A stretch of 64,000 bases of DNA from Stenotrophomonas sp. 610A2 (GTDB lineage Bacteria > Pseudomonadota > Gammaproteobacteria > Xanthomonadales > Xanthomonadaceae): NCBI RefSeq assembly GCF_030549615.1, contig NZ_CP130832.1, positions 1,116,001-1,180,000 of the forward strand, read 5' to 3'. The stretch's first letter is position 1; each line of letters opens with the position of its first letter. The notes beneath the pieces are model-generated. The model had not been told where the DNA came from and made no database searches. It worked only from the letters and a program-made list of their open reading frames with translations. Both the position numbers and the translations under genes were made by a program. Positions 8,194-16,766 of the stretch are shown one piece after another.

Positions 8194-10503
8194 ATGATGT
8201 CCAGTCCGCATCCCGCCGGTCAGCCCGGTCGTAACCAGAACCTGCTTGGCGTGGCCCGCGAGGCCACCTTGCCTGTGTTGTCACAGGCCTTTGCCAAGGT
8301 GCTGGCGGGGTTTGACGATGCCTTGTTCGACCGCGCCGAGACGGCCGGTCCCTCGCAGCTGGCTTTCCTGGACGGCATGCGCGAGCTGCGTCGCCGCCGC
8401 GACGAGATCTCCCGCCGCTTCGATTCGCACCTTCAGCAGGCTTGGGCCGCGCTGGATGCGGGCACCCCGCAGTCGGCGGAAACCGTGCTGGCTGGGCAGA
8501 GTGACGGCGGTCTGAGCCTGGTGCCAGAACACATCCTCGAGTCGCGGCTGGCGGTGCGTAATTTCGCAACCGTGCTGCTGCGCGACTGGAAGCAGGTATT
8601 GCAGCGCATCGATCACCGCCTGGCCTGGGTGGCCGGGGTGGTGGCGCTGGATGCCGACACCAACCCGATCGGCCCCGAGCACATTGGCGTTGCCGTGCAC
8701 GAGGCTTTCTATACCTGTGACCTGACCGCGGAAGTGCGGCTGGTGTTGTTCAAGCTGTGCGAGCGTGAGTTCGCTGCCGGTATCGGCAAGCTGTACGAGG
8801 CCGTGGACGAGCGTCTGGCCCAGGCCGGTGCCGCACCGGAGATCGCCGCGCCGCGCCGCGCAAGCCCGCAGCGGACCGTGGCCGAGCAGCTGGCGCAGGC
8901 AGTGCAGGAAGAAGAGGAAGGCTTCGACCCGGGCCACGCGCCGATGTGGGCGCGGCGCTTCTCCGAGCGCTGGAGCCAGCGCCGCGGCAGCATGGCTGGC
9001 CAGGCTGCCGCACAGGCAGCGGCCGGCTTCGAAGCCGAGCAGGCTTATGGCAATCCACAGAACATGGTGCTGGAGGCGCTGCACGAGTTGCTGGCGCAGA
9101 GCCGGCAGACCCGTGAAGGTGCGTCAGCGCCTTCAGCCGATGCAGGCCAGGCCGGTGGTGGTCACCAGCGCTCCTTGAACCAGCGCGAGATGATGTCGGT
9201 GCTGTCGCTGTTGCAGGCCACCCCCAGCGCCACCCTGCGTGCGGCGGTGGGCGAGGACGGCGAATCGCTGGCGCAGCGGCTCAAGAGCGAAGTGCTGTCT
9301 GGTGCGACACGCCTCGGCGTCGATCCGCAGCAGGCTCACCTGGACCCGCAGGACGAGGATGCGATCGACCTGGTTGGCATGCTGTTCGACGTCATGTTGG
9401 ACGAGCGTGACCTGGAAGGCCGCTCGCGCGAGCTGATCGGCCGGCTGGTGGTGCCCTTCGTCAAGGTCGCCATGCTCGACCGCCGCATGTTCGTGCAGAA
9501 GACCCATCCGGCGCGCAAGCTGCTCAACTCCCTGGCCGAGGCCTGCGAAGGCAATGCCGGTGAGAGCCAGGCCGAGCGCGCGCTGATGGGCAAGGTCGAA
9601 GAAATCATTGAACGGTTGACCGCCGAGTTCAACGAGAACCTGGCGATCTTCCTTACTCTGGAAGAAGAGTTCCGCGACTTCCTGGCCCAGCATCGTCGTC
9701 GTATTGAAATCACTGAGCGGCGTGCCGCTGAAACCCAGCGTGGCCAGGAGAAGCTCGAGGTCGCACGTAACCGTGCCAGCGCCGAGTTGGACAAGCGTGT
9801 TGCCGACACCAGCCTGCCCAAGGCCATCGAAGATTTCCTGCGCCAGCCCTGGAACCACCACCTCACCCTCACCCTGCTGCGCGAAGGCGAAGAAGGCGAG
9901 GGTGTGAGCGAAGCGCTGAAGCTGGCCGACGACGTGCTGGAGGAAGTCGCCGAGGCGCGTCGCCATATCGTCGGCAAGCCGTGGTTGCAGTCCAGCCAGC
10001 CGGGCCTGCGCAAGGTGTTTGCCAGCGTTGGCCTGCACGGCGACGGCGGTACCACCGCCATCGATGCCCTGCACGACACCTTGCAGTCGGTCGCCGAGCT
10101 GCGTCCGGAACTGGAGCGTGCATTGCCGGAGTTGCCGCAGGTCGCGCTGCCAACGCCGCCGGCACCGGAAACCCCGGCCATCGAGTTCGGTACTGCCACC
10201 AAGGCCGAGGACTTCGACGACAGCGACGCCGAGCGCTTCCGTCGGATGGAAATCGGTACCTGGCTGGACTTCATCGACAAGGACGGCAAGATGCAGGCCG
10301 GCAAGCTGTCGTGGGTGAGCCCGATCTCCTCGCGCCTGTTGTTCGTCAACCGTCGCGGCATCCGCTTCTGTGTGGCATCGCCGGAAGAGTTGGCGGTGAT
10401 GGTGCGGCTGGAACGGCTGCGCCCGCACGTGGATGACGGCGCCTTCGACAGCGCCATGCAAGGCGTCATCGATCGCCTCGAGCCGCAGGGAGTCCACAAC
10501 TGA
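8194..10503 (+). CDS. DUF1631 domain-containing protein
   Basis: This large soluble protein has 769 residues from ATG 8194 (GGAG at 8181-8184 gives a plausible ribosome site; an in-frame GTG at 8179 and ATG at 8197 are alternatives). It is mainly helical and highly charged, with a long Glu/Arg-rich stretch around the middle (VEEIIERLTAEFNENL...RRRIEITERRAAETQRG) that could form coiled coil. The last ~90 residues (EIGTWLDFIDKDGKMQ...SWVSPISSRLLFVNRRG) look like a small beta-rich module reminiscent of PilZ-like folds. The family has no settled function. No signal or membrane segment is visible, and it stands alone. Confidence 0.8.
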   Translation: MMSSPHPAGQPGRNQNLLGVAREATLPVLSQAFAKVLAGFDDALFDRAETAGPSQLAFLDGMRELRRRRDEISRRFDSHLQQAWAALDAGTPQSAETVLAGQSDGGLSLVPEHILESRLAVRNFATVLLRDWKQVLQRIDHRLAWVAGVVALDADTNPIGPEHIGVAVHEAFYTCDLTAEVRLVLFKLCEREFAAGIGKLYEAVDERLAQAGAAPEIAAPRRASPQRTVAEQLAQAVQEEEEGFDPGHAPMWARRFSERWSQRRGSMAGQAAAQAAAGFEAEQAYGNPQNMVLEALHELLAQSRQTREGASAPSADAGQAGGGHQRSLNQREMMSVLSLLQATPSATLRAAVGEDGESLAQRLKSEVLSGATRLGVDPQQAHLDPQDEDAIDLVGMLFDVMLDERDLEGRSRELIGRLVVPFVKVAMLDRRMFVQKTHPARKLLNSLAEACEGNAGESQAERALMGKVEEIIERLTAEFNENLAIFLTLEEEFRDFLAQHRRRIEITERRAAETQRGQEKLEVARNRASAELDKRVADTSLPKAIEDFLRQPWNHHLTLTLLREGEEGEGVSEALKLADDVLEEVAEARRHIVGKPWLQSSQPGLRKVFASVGLHGDGGTTAIDALHDTLQSVAELRPELERALPELPQVALPTPPAPETPAIEFGTATKAEDFDDSDAERFRRMEIGTWLDFIDKDGKMQAGKLSWVSPISSRLLFVNRRGIRFCVASPEELAVMVRLERLRPHVDDGAFDSAMQGVIDRLEPQGVHN

Positions 10504-10758
10504 GTCCGGTCGGGCAGGCGAAGGTCTGCCCCAGCGCACCACCCTTTCGCATGATCTCGCTGCCAGCGCCGGCGGGGACGGTTTGGCTGTGTCCGCAGAT
10601 CGATGGCTGTGCTCTCCATGGTGGTGCGGGTCGTTGTCGATCGGCTGGAGCTGCACTGCGTGCCTGATTGATCGCAGGCCAGCAGCCAAGGGTCTGCCGC
10701 ACAGGGCCGCGGCTTTGCTACGATCCGGCGGTTGATCCGCTGCGCATCGAGGACTGGA

Positions 10759-11862
10759 ATGGCCGTAGATGTCTGGGTATTGAAGGAAACCGCTGAAGGT
10801 GAGCGGCGCGTTGCTGCCACGCCGGAAACGGTGAAGAAGCTTGTCTCAGCCGGCGCGCAGGTACATCTGCAGGCCGGCGCAGGTACGGCCGCGGGCTTCC
10901 CCGATCAGGCCTATGTGGATGCCGGCGCACAGCTGGGTGATGCGCTGGAAGGCGCGGATCTTGTGTTGTGCGTGCAGGCGCCGTCCTTGCCCACCATTGC
11001 CCGCCTCAAGACTGGCGCGGTGTTGGTTGGTGGCGTGCAGCCTGAGGCTGACGCGGCGCGTGCGGCTGCACTGCAGGCACGGCAGTTACAAACGTTTCCG
11101 CTGGAACGCTTGCCACGCACCACCCGTGCGCAGGCGATGGACGTGCTCAGTTCGCAGGCCGGCATGGCGGGCTACAAGGCGACCTTGATTGCCGCGCAGC
11201 TGGCACCACGCTTTTTCCCGATGCTGACCACCGCCGCAGGCACCATCCGCCCATCCAAGGTGTTGATCGTTGGCGCCGGTGTAGCTGGGCTGCAGGCGGT
11301 TGCCACGGCCAAGCGCCTGGGTGCAGCGGTCGAGGGCTTTGATGTGCGCCCGGAAACCCGCGAGCAGATCGAGTCGTTGGGCGGCAAGTTCCTGGACCTC
11401 GGCGTCAGCGCGGCAGGTGAAGGCGGTTACGCCCGGCAACTGACCGACGATGAGCGGGCCGAACAGCAACGCCGTCTGGCCGAGCATCTGAAGGGTGTGG
11501 ATGTGGTGGTCTGCACGGCGGCCGTGCCGGGTCGCCCGGCGCCGAAGATTGTCACCGCTGCGATGGTGGCCGGGATGCGGCCGGGTAGCGTGATCGTTGA
11601 TCTAGCCGCTGAAACCGGCGGCAATTGCGAGGCAACGCAGCCGGGGCAAACCATCGAGGTCGGCGGCGTGACTGTTGCTGGTCCGCTCAACCTGGCCAGC
11701 ATGGGTGCGGTGCACGCCAGCGAAATGTTCGCGCGCAACGTCTACAACTTCGTGGCCTTGTTCCTGAAAGACGGCAAGCTGTCGTTCGACTGGAACGATG
11801 AACTGCTGGCCAAGACCGTCTGGCCGCAACGCCCAGCCGGCGGTGAAATCCCGCCGGTGTGA
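10759..11862 (+). CDS. pntA1: NAD(P) transhydrogenase subunit alpha part 1 (PntA1)
   Basis: This is the 367-residue soluble NAD(H)-binding domain I of proton-translocating transhydrogenase. Start ATG 10759 has GAGGA about 6 nt upstream and gives MAVDVWVLKETAEGERRVAATPE, the family N terminus. VLIVGAGVAGLQAVATAKRLGA is the Rossmann nucleotide-binding loop, and RPAPKIVTAAMV is typical of the family. It ends before the membrane segments, so the alpha subunit is split into two polypeptides. Its partners pntA2 and pntB lie 1.7 kb downstream beyond a minus-strand cassette, so it must be transcribed separately or by long read-through. Confidence 0.93.
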   Translation: MAVDVWVLKETAEGERRVAATPETVKKLVSAGAQVHLQAGAGTAAGFPDQAYVDAGAQLGDALEGADLVLCVQAPSLPTIARLKTGAVLVGGVQPEADAARAAALQARQLQTFPLERLPRTTRAQAMDVLSSQAGMAGYKATLIAAQLAPRFFPMLTTAAGTIRPSKVLIVGAGVAGLQAVATAKRLGAAVEGFDVRPETREQIESLGGKFLDLGVSAAGEGGYARQLTDDERAEQQRRLAEHLKGVDVVVCTAAVPGRPAPKIVTAAMVAGMRPGSVIVDLAAETGGNCEATQPGQTIEVGGVTVAGPLNLASMGAVHASEMFARNVYNFVALFLKDGKLSFDWNDELLAKTVWPQRPAGGEIPPV

Positions 11863-11901
11863 CCGACGCTGATCGGTACAACCGGGCTGGCGTTGCACTT
11901 G

Positions 11902-12099
11902 CTTTAGCCCCTCTCCCGCCTGCGGGAGAGGGGTTGGGGTGAGGGCGGCTTTTGCTTGGAACGCCCCTGCCGAGCATGGCTCGGCACTACAGGCTGGCGG
12001 CGCGCGCGCTTTAGCCCCTCTCCCGTTCACGGGAGAGGGGTTGGGGTGAGGGCAGCTTTTCGCCCGGGAAAGCCCCTGCCGAGCATGGCTCGGCACTAC
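11902..12099. repeat. Two tandem [GC hairpin + SMAG] repeat units
   Basis: Each unit has a hairpin of the form GCCCCTCTCCCG...CGGGAGAGGGG followed by GGTTGGGGTGAGGGC, then a minus-orientation GTAG-type stem-loop (11968-11990 and 12077-12099). The units repeat with a spacing of about 109 bp. They lie between convergent genes, and the strong hairpins may block read-through from pntA1, but no T-run follows. Confidence 0.7.
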
Positions 12100-12107
12100 A
12101 CGTTGAG

Positions 12108-12542
12108 TCAGCGCTGGGGGCGGGTTGCTGGTGGGTTGGCTTCCACCCATTGGCGTCGCTGCTCGGGGCTCATCTTGTTCCACTGCTCACGCAGCTGCTG
12201 GCGCTGGTCCTTGTCCATGCCGCGCATCTTGTCGAACAGTGCCTGTGCGTCGCGACGTTGGCCTGGCGACATGTTCTCGAAGCGGTGCATGCCGCGACGG
12301 GCCTGCTCGCGCTGCTCCGGTGTCATCTGCTGCCAGCCACGCGCGTGCTCGTAGTTGCGTTGGCGACGCTCGGGTGACGACGAATTCCAGCGATCGCGCA
12401 CCGGTGCGATCAAGGTCTCGCGCTGGGCCGGGGTCAACTGGTCCCACTCGGGCAGCGGTTGCGGATCGGCGGCCACGGCGCTGGCGCAGACCAGCAGCAG
12501 GGGCAGCAGGAGAAAGGGCAACAAGGTCTTCATCATCGTCAT
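12108..12542 (-). CDS. DUF3106 domain-containing exported protein
   Basis: The protein is 144 residues from ATG 12542, which overlaps the upstream stop as ATGA. A signal peptide is clear (MKTLLPFLLLPLLLVCASAVAA, cleavage near residue 24-25). The mature part is Gln/Arg/Met-rich and made of repeated short helical units with a shared theme (MTPEQREQAR, MSPGQRRDAQ, MSPEQRRQWV), resembling heat-shock/metal-sensing periplasmic helical proteins such as CpxP/Spy only in general character. It is the third gene of a sigma-factor cassette and is probably its target or modulator in the periplasm. Confidence 0.8.
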   Translation of the reverse strand: MTMMKTLLPFLLLPLLLVCASAVAADPQPLPEWDQLTPAQRETLIAPVRDRWNSSSPERRQRNYEHARGWQQMTPEQREQARRGMHRFENMSPGQRRDAQALFDKMRGMDKDQRQQLREQWNKMSPEQRRQWVEANPPATRPQR

Positions 12543-12886
12543 TCCATCGCCAGATTGTCGGAGCCCAGCCACAGGTAGAGCTCGGGGCTTTCGTCGAACA
12601 GCAAGGTGTCTTCGCCGTCATCGGTCTCGCCAGCGATCACCGGCGCTGTGGGCGGAGCGGTGCTGTTGAACTGCATCGCCACCGGCACGGCCAGCAGCAC
12701 CGAGCAGGCCGTAGCCAACCACCAGCGGTGGCGGCGCCATACGGAAGGAGTGCTCGCCATGCTGGCCTGCTGGCGTGCTTGCCGCAGCCGCGCCAAGGTG
12801 GCCGGCGACAGCGAGGCGTCGGCCTGCTGCTGCAGCTGGCGGGCGTGGTGGTCGAAGTGTTGGTCGGGGTTGGGCAGGCGGTTCAC
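12539..12886 (-). CDS. Small single-span membrane protein in sigma-factor cassette (possible anti-sigma)
   Basis: The 115-residue protein has a cytoplasmic N-terminal ~50 residues rich in His/Gln/Arg, one hydrophobic segment (about 56-71) and an acidic periplasmic tail ending DESPELYLWLGSDNLAME. It overlaps the sigma factor and the DUF3106 gene by 4 bp each. Its topology and position fit an anti-sigma factor or sigma-associated membrane regulator. It lacks the HxxxCxxC zinc motif of ZAS-type anti-sigmas, so the role is inferred from context. Confidence 0.7.
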   Translation of the reverse strand: MNRLPNPDQHFDHHARQLQQQADASLSPATLARLRQARQQASMASTPSVWRRHRWWLATACSVLLAVPVAMQFNSTAPPTAPVIAGETDDGEDTLLFDESPELYLWLGSDNLAME

Positions 12887-13410
12887 CGCGTGGCCTCCAG
12901 TTGTTTCTGCAATGCGTCGCGTGCGCGCGACAGGTGGGTTTTTACCGAGCCTTCCGAACAGCCCATGGCCTTGGCGGTGGTGGCCACGTCCAGTTCCTGC
13001 AGCACGCGCAGGCTGAAGGCTTCGCGCTGGCGGGCTGGCAGTTGCCGCAGGGCCTGCACCAGCTGCGCGTACTCGCGCTGCTGTTCATGCGTCTGCGCCG
13101 GGCCGGGGGCTTCATCGGCCCAGTCGATGGCGCTGTCCTGGTCGTGGTCTTCCTGGGTGGTCCAGAACTTCAAACGGAAGCTGCGACGGCGCTGCAGGTC
13201 GATGATGCGCCGGCGCAGGATGCTCCAGAACAGCGGGGTCCATTCCTCCGCCGGCCGTTGCTGGTAGCCTAGCATGCGCTCCATGGCGTCCTGCACGGCG
13301 TCCAGGGCGTCATCACGCTGGCGCAGGCCGGCCTCGGCGAAACGGAACGCGCGCGGCCCGATGCCCGCCAGGAACGCGTCCAGCGAGGCGGGTACAGCAT
13401 TAAGCGGCAT
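12883..13410 (-). CDS. RNA polymerase sigma factor, ECF-like
   Basis: I place the start at ATG 13410 (MPLNAVPASLDAFL), giving 175 residues; the longer frame to 13734 would run into the pntA2 gene. Region 2 is visible as DALDAVQDAMERML followed by WTPLFWSILRRRIIDLQRRR. Region 4 is LPARQREAFSLRVLQELDVATTAKAMG and SEGSVKTHLSRARDAL, the -35-recognition HTH. It heads a three-gene overlapping unit with a small membrane protein and an exported DUF3106 protein, typical of an envelope-sensing ECF system. Confidence 0.88.
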   Translation of the reverse strand: MPLNAVPASLDAFLAGIGPRAFRFAEAGLRQRDDALDAVQDAMERMLGYQQRPAEEWTPLFWSILRRRIIDLQRRRSFRLKFWTTQEDHDQDSAIDWADEAPGPAQTHEQQREYAQLVQALRQLPARQREAFSLRVLQELDVATTAKAMGCSEGSVKTHLSRARDALQKQLEATR

Positions 13411-13572
13411 CAAGGGTGGGCTGGTCACCAGCACAGGGTAGCGTCCCGGTCGTGGTCTCTGGGAGTAATAACGCGCGGGAACGGAATCGGTTGACAACGC
13501 AACGGTCGCGCCGGCTTCGGCCAGATGGTTATGATGCCGGACAGGCGCTTCCAGCCTCGGAGAGACCAAGCA

Positions 13573-13875
13573 ATGAGCGACGGGTTCGTAGCGTTGTACA
13601 TCTTCATGCTGGCAGCGATTGCCGGCCACGTGATCATCTCGCGGGTGCCGGTGATCCTGCACACACCGTTGATGTCCGGTTCCAACTTCATCCACGGCAT
13701 CGTGTTGATCGGTGCGATGGTGGTGCTCGGCCATGCCGATACCACGCTGGAGAAGGTCATCGGCTTCATCGCCGTGGCCCTGGGCGCAGGCAATGCGGCC
13801 GGCGGTTATGTGGTGACCGAGCGCATGCTGGATATGTTCAAGAGCTCGAAGAAGCCGGAAGGGAAGGACAAGTGA
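13573..13875 (+). CDS. pntA2: NAD(P) transhydrogenase subunit alpha part 2 (PntA2)
   Basis: This 100-residue membrane part of the split alpha subunit has three hydrophobic segments: LYIFMLAAIAGHVIIS, FIHGIVLIGAMVVLG, and VIGFIAVALGAGNAAGGYVV. Start ATG 13573 gives MSDGFVALY, the standard N terminus; the upstream in-frame ATG at 13525 has no homologous sequence after it. Together with PntB it forms the proton channel of the transhydrogenase. Its stop overlaps the following membrane gene (GTGA). Confidence 0.92.
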   Translation: MSDGFVALYIFMLAAIAGHVIISRVPVILHTPLMSGSNFIHGIVLIGAMVVLGHADTTLEKVIGFIAVALGAGNAAGGYVVTERMLDMFKSSKKPEGKDK

Positions 13876-14369
13876 GTTCTTCCACTGGTATTGCGGGCGG
13901 TTCCTCCATCGGCGCGCGGCAGGTTTTCCAGTGGCTCAGCTACCTGCAGTATCCGGCGTTGCTGGTCGCTTTCGCCTATGCGGCACGGCCGCTGTTCAAT
14001 GGCATGGAGGGCGCGCTTGATGCCTACAACAGCGCACTGCTGTATGCGGGTGTGGGCGTGGGCATGTCCTCGCTGCAGGACCCGTCCAAGACCCAGAACA
14101 ACATGTCGAAGAAAGTCTGGCAGGACCCGCGCAAGGGCGGCTTGATGCTGTGGCTGCTCAGCGCGCAGGCACTGCTGCCGATCGTGCTGGGATTGCTGGG
14201 CGCCGCGCTTGCGCCGACCACTGCCTTGTCACAGCTCGCGCTGGGCATGGTGGCGTTCGGGTTGGGCATGATCGGTCTTTTGAAAACCGCCATTGAAATG
14301 CGCGAGCACCATCGCCTCGACAAGCAGGCTCCTCGCCACTCCGACACGGCTCTGGAGGCCGATGCATGA
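13872..14369 (+). CDS. Inner-membrane protein of unknown function within the pnt operon
   Basis: The start GTG at 13872 overlaps the pntA2 stop, and the stop overlaps the pntB ATG by 4 bp, so the 165-residue protein is tightly coupled to transhydrogenase translation. It has about four hydrophobic segments: LSYLQYPALLVAFAYAA, YNSALLYAGVGVGMSS, LWLLSAQALLPIVLGLLG, and QLALGMVAFGLGMIGLL. A polar loop (DPSKTQNNMSKKVWQDPRKG) lies between the second and third. I do not recognise the family. Position suggests an accessory or assembly factor for the transhydrogenase. Confidence 0.8.
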   Translation: MSSSTGIAGGSSIGARQVFQWLSYLQYPALLVAFAYAARPLFNGMEGALDAYNSALLYAGVGVGMSSLQDPSKTQNNMSKKVWQDPRKGGLMLWLLSAQALLPIVLGLLGAALAPTTALSQLALGMVAFGLGMIGLLKTAIEMREHHRLDKQAPRHSDTALEADA

Positions 14370-15802
14370 GCATATCGATCCTGGTCAATACGAGTTACCT
14401 GGTTGCCGCCACGCTGTTCCTGCTTGGCCTGCAGCGCATGGCCTCGCCGAAGACCGCGCGCAGTGGCATCCAGTGGGCCGGCGCGGGCATGTTGATCGCG
14501 ACCGCAGCGACGTTCTTCCTGCCGGGCCTGCACAACCTCGCGCTGATCGCGGTCGCCCTGGTGCTGGGCACCGGCTTGGCGTGGGTGTCGGCGAAAAAGG
14601 TTGCCATCACCGACATGCCGCAGATGGTCGCGCTGTACAACGGCATGGGCGGTGGCTCGGCGGCAGCGATTGGTGCGGTGGAACTGCTGCGCTTCTCCGA
14701 CCTGGCCAACCGCGATACCAGTCACTGGAGCGCGCAGGCCATCGCCGACCTGGCGGCAAGGCTGCCGTCCAACACCGTGCTGGCCTTGGCGGTGATTGGC
14801 TCGGCTATCGGTGCGGTGTCGCTGTCGGGCTCGATCATTGCCTGGGCAAAGCTCGATGGGCGGCTGGACAAGCGTGTCACCTTCCCCGGCCAGCAGGTTT
14901 TCAACCTGCTGGTCGCCGTCGCGATGGTGGTGCTTGGTGCGTGGGCGGCGATCAGCCTGCAGCCAGTGGCGATCATCAGCTTCTTCGTGGTGGCCTTGGC
15001 GCTGGGCGTGCTGATGACGCTGCCGATTGGTGGCGCCGACATGCCGGTGGTGATCTCGCTGTACAACGCGTTCACCGGACTTGCGGTGGCGTTTGAGGGT
15101 TATGTGTTGGGCAACGAGGCCTTGATCATCGCCGGCATGATGGTCGGTGCGGCTGGCATCCTGCTGACCCGCTTGATGGCCAAGGCGATGAACCGGCCGA
15201 TCAGCGGTGTACTGTTCTCCAACTTCGGTGGCGGCGGGCAGGGCGCGGAAATCAGCGGTACGCAGGAGCCCATCGAGGCGGCCGATGTCGCGGCGATGAT
15301 GGCGTTCGCCGAGCGCGTGGTGATCGTGCCTGGTTACGGCATGGCGGTAGCGCAGGCCCAGCACAAGATCTGGGAGCTGGCACAGCGCTTGATCGAACGC
15401 GGAGTCAAGGTGAAATTCGCAATCCATCCGGTGGCCGGGCGCATGCCCGGGCATATGAACGTGCTGCTGGCCGAAGCCGGTGTGCCTTACGACCTGATCG
15501 CCGACATGGATGACATCAACCCGGAGTTCGCCAATACCGATGTGTCATTGGTGATCGGCGCCAACGACGTGGTCAACCCGGTCGCCAAGACCGACCCGAC
15601 CAGCCCGATCTACGGCATGCCGATCCTGGACGTGGTCAATTCAAAGAACACCATCGTCATCAAGCGTGGCAAGGGTACTGGGTTTGCCGGGATCGAGAAT
15701 GCGCTGTTCTACGCCGACAACACCCGCATGCTGTACGGCGACGGTGCCGAAGCGGCCAGTGCCCTGGTCAGCGAACTCAAGGCGCTGGACGGCGGGCACT
15801 GA
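14366..15802 (+). CDS. pntB: NAD(P) transhydrogenase subunit beta (PntB)
   Basis: This 478-residue protein has about nine N-terminal membrane segments and a C-terminal NADP(H)-binding domain III (from about residue 290). Motifs: MPQMVALYNGMGGGSAA early; GGGGQGAEISGTQEP before the soluble domain; VPGYGMAVAQAQ (NADP-binding loop); HPVAGRMPGHMNVLLAE; and NDVVNPVAKTDP. With PntA1/PntA2 it couples proton re-entry to hydride transfer from NADH to NADP+. It is the last gene of pntA2-membrane protein-pntB. Confidence 0.96.
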   Translation: MSISILVNTSYLVAATLFLLGLQRMASPKTARSGIQWAGAGMLIATAATFFLPGLHNLALIAVALVLGTGLAWVSAKKVAITDMPQMVALYNGMGGGSAAAIGAVELLRFSDLANRDTSHWSAQAIADLAARLPSNTVLALAVIGSAIGAVSLSGSIIAWAKLDGRLDKRVTFPGQQVFNLLVAVAMVVLGAWAAISLQPVAIISFFVVALALGVLMTLPIGGADMPVVISLYNAFTGLAVAFEGYVLGNEALIIAGMMVGAAGILLTRLMAKAMNRPISGVLFSNFGGGGQGAEISGTQEPIEAADVAAMMAFAERVVIVPGYGMAVAQAQHKIWELAQRLIERGVKVKFAIHPVAGRMPGHMNVLLAEAGVPYDLIADMDDINPEFANTDVSLVIGANDVVNPVAKTDPTSPIYGMPILDVVNSKNTIVIKRGKGTGFAGIENALFYADNTRMLYGDGAEAASALVSELKALDGGH

Positions 15803-15818
15803 GGCAATGCGGCGGTGG

Positions 15819-16766
15819 TCAGGAGGCCACCGCCCACTCCAACATTGGCGTTTCAACGGCGATGTTGCTGGGAGCCTTGAGTCTCGGTGCGGCCAACACG
15901 CTGTCCTGTACCTGTTGGCCGCGACGTGCGGCGGTGGTGGTGCAACCGAAGGCATGCTTGAACGCGCGGCAGAACGCGCTTTCACTTTCGAAACCCAGTG
16001 ATTCGGCTATCTCGCACACCGACAGATTGGTGTTGCAGACCAGATCCAGCGCACGCTTGTTGCGCAGGCGTGCCGCGTACTCGCTTGGCGTTTCGCCAAA
16101 GACATCGCGATAGATGCGGATCAGATGCGTTGGCGAGTAGTTGGCCACCGCTGCCAGGCTGACCAGGTCCAGGCGTGTCTCGATGGTGCAGCGGATCAGG
16201 TGTTGCACGCGCAGCAGCCGCAGCAAGGTCTGATGGCGGCGCAGTACGGTGCGGCCACTGCAACGTTCCAGCTGCATGTGCATGGGTTGCTGGCGTTCGA
16301 TCAGCGCGTCACGCAGCAGGCCCAGCTGGTAGGCAGCGTCGCTTGAGTCGACGCTATGCCTGAACCAGCGGGCGCGGCACATATGCACCACCGCACGTGC
16401 GAGTTTGCTGTCGCAGCTCAGCTCGCGCGGGATCAGACAGTTGATGATGGATGCCGTGCTCTTGGGTGGTTTCTGCCAGAGCCCGGCGGGTGCGGCCACG
16501 CACAGCCACCAACCGTGATCGCGACTGCCGTGACGGAGGCTCCCATCCACCCAGAGCTGCAGCTGGCGAGTACCAAGCCGCCATGGCAGGTCACCGTTGC
16601 CGAGCTCCAGCGTGCCCTCCAATACCAACGTGATACTGATCCAACCGGCAGGGATGCTCAGTCGCCCGCCTTTGCCACGGCCGGTGATGGCATGGATACA
16701 GTCTGGTCGCTGGGTGGAGAGGTCCAATGATTGCGAACCTTGAATCGAATGATGCCTGATGCCCAC
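15819..16766 (-). CDS. AraC-family transcriptional regulator (paralog 1)
   Basis: The 315-residue protein has an N-terminal sensing domain with PAGWISITLVLEGTLEL near residue 40-55. Its C-terminal double HTH spans about residues 190-290, including LVSLAAVANYSPTHLIRIYRDVFGETPSEYAARLR and VCEIAESLGFESESAFCRAFK. The HTH part is highly similar to the next minus-strand gene (17279-18190), and the N-terminal halves also align, so the two arose by duplication. It lies 1.8 kb from the sulfotransferase/TonB receptor cluster, whose regulation it might control. Confidence 0.9.
   Translation of the reverse strand: MGIRHHSIQGSQSLDLSTQRPDCIHAITGRGKGGRLSIPAGWISITLVLEGTLELGNGDLPWRLGTRQLQLWVDGSLRHGSRDHGWWLCVAAPAGLWQKPPKSTASIINCLIPRELSCDSKLARAVVHMCRARWFRHSVDSSDAAYQLGLLRDALIERQQPMHMQLERCSGRTVLRRHQTLLRLLRVQHLIRCTIETRLDLVSLAAVANYSPTHLIRIYRDVFGETPSEYAARLRNKRALDLVCNTNLSVCEIAESLGFESESAFCRAFKHAFGCTTTAARRGQQVQDSVLAAPRLKAPSNIAVETPMLEWAVAS

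Noticed and set aside
9133..10820. Two long minus-strand frames opposite the DUF1631 gene
   Set aside because: Low-complexity, Arg/Ser- or His/Gln-rich translations with no domain, fully antisense to a better gene.
13411..13734. N-terminal extension of the sigma factor
   Set aside because: It would overlap pntA2, and its His/Asp-rich translation is unlike any sigma region; ATG 13410 gives a normal-sized protein.
14024..15454. 476-codon minus-strand frame opposite pntB
   Set aside because: His/Arg/Gln-rich shadow of pntB; no recognisable motif.
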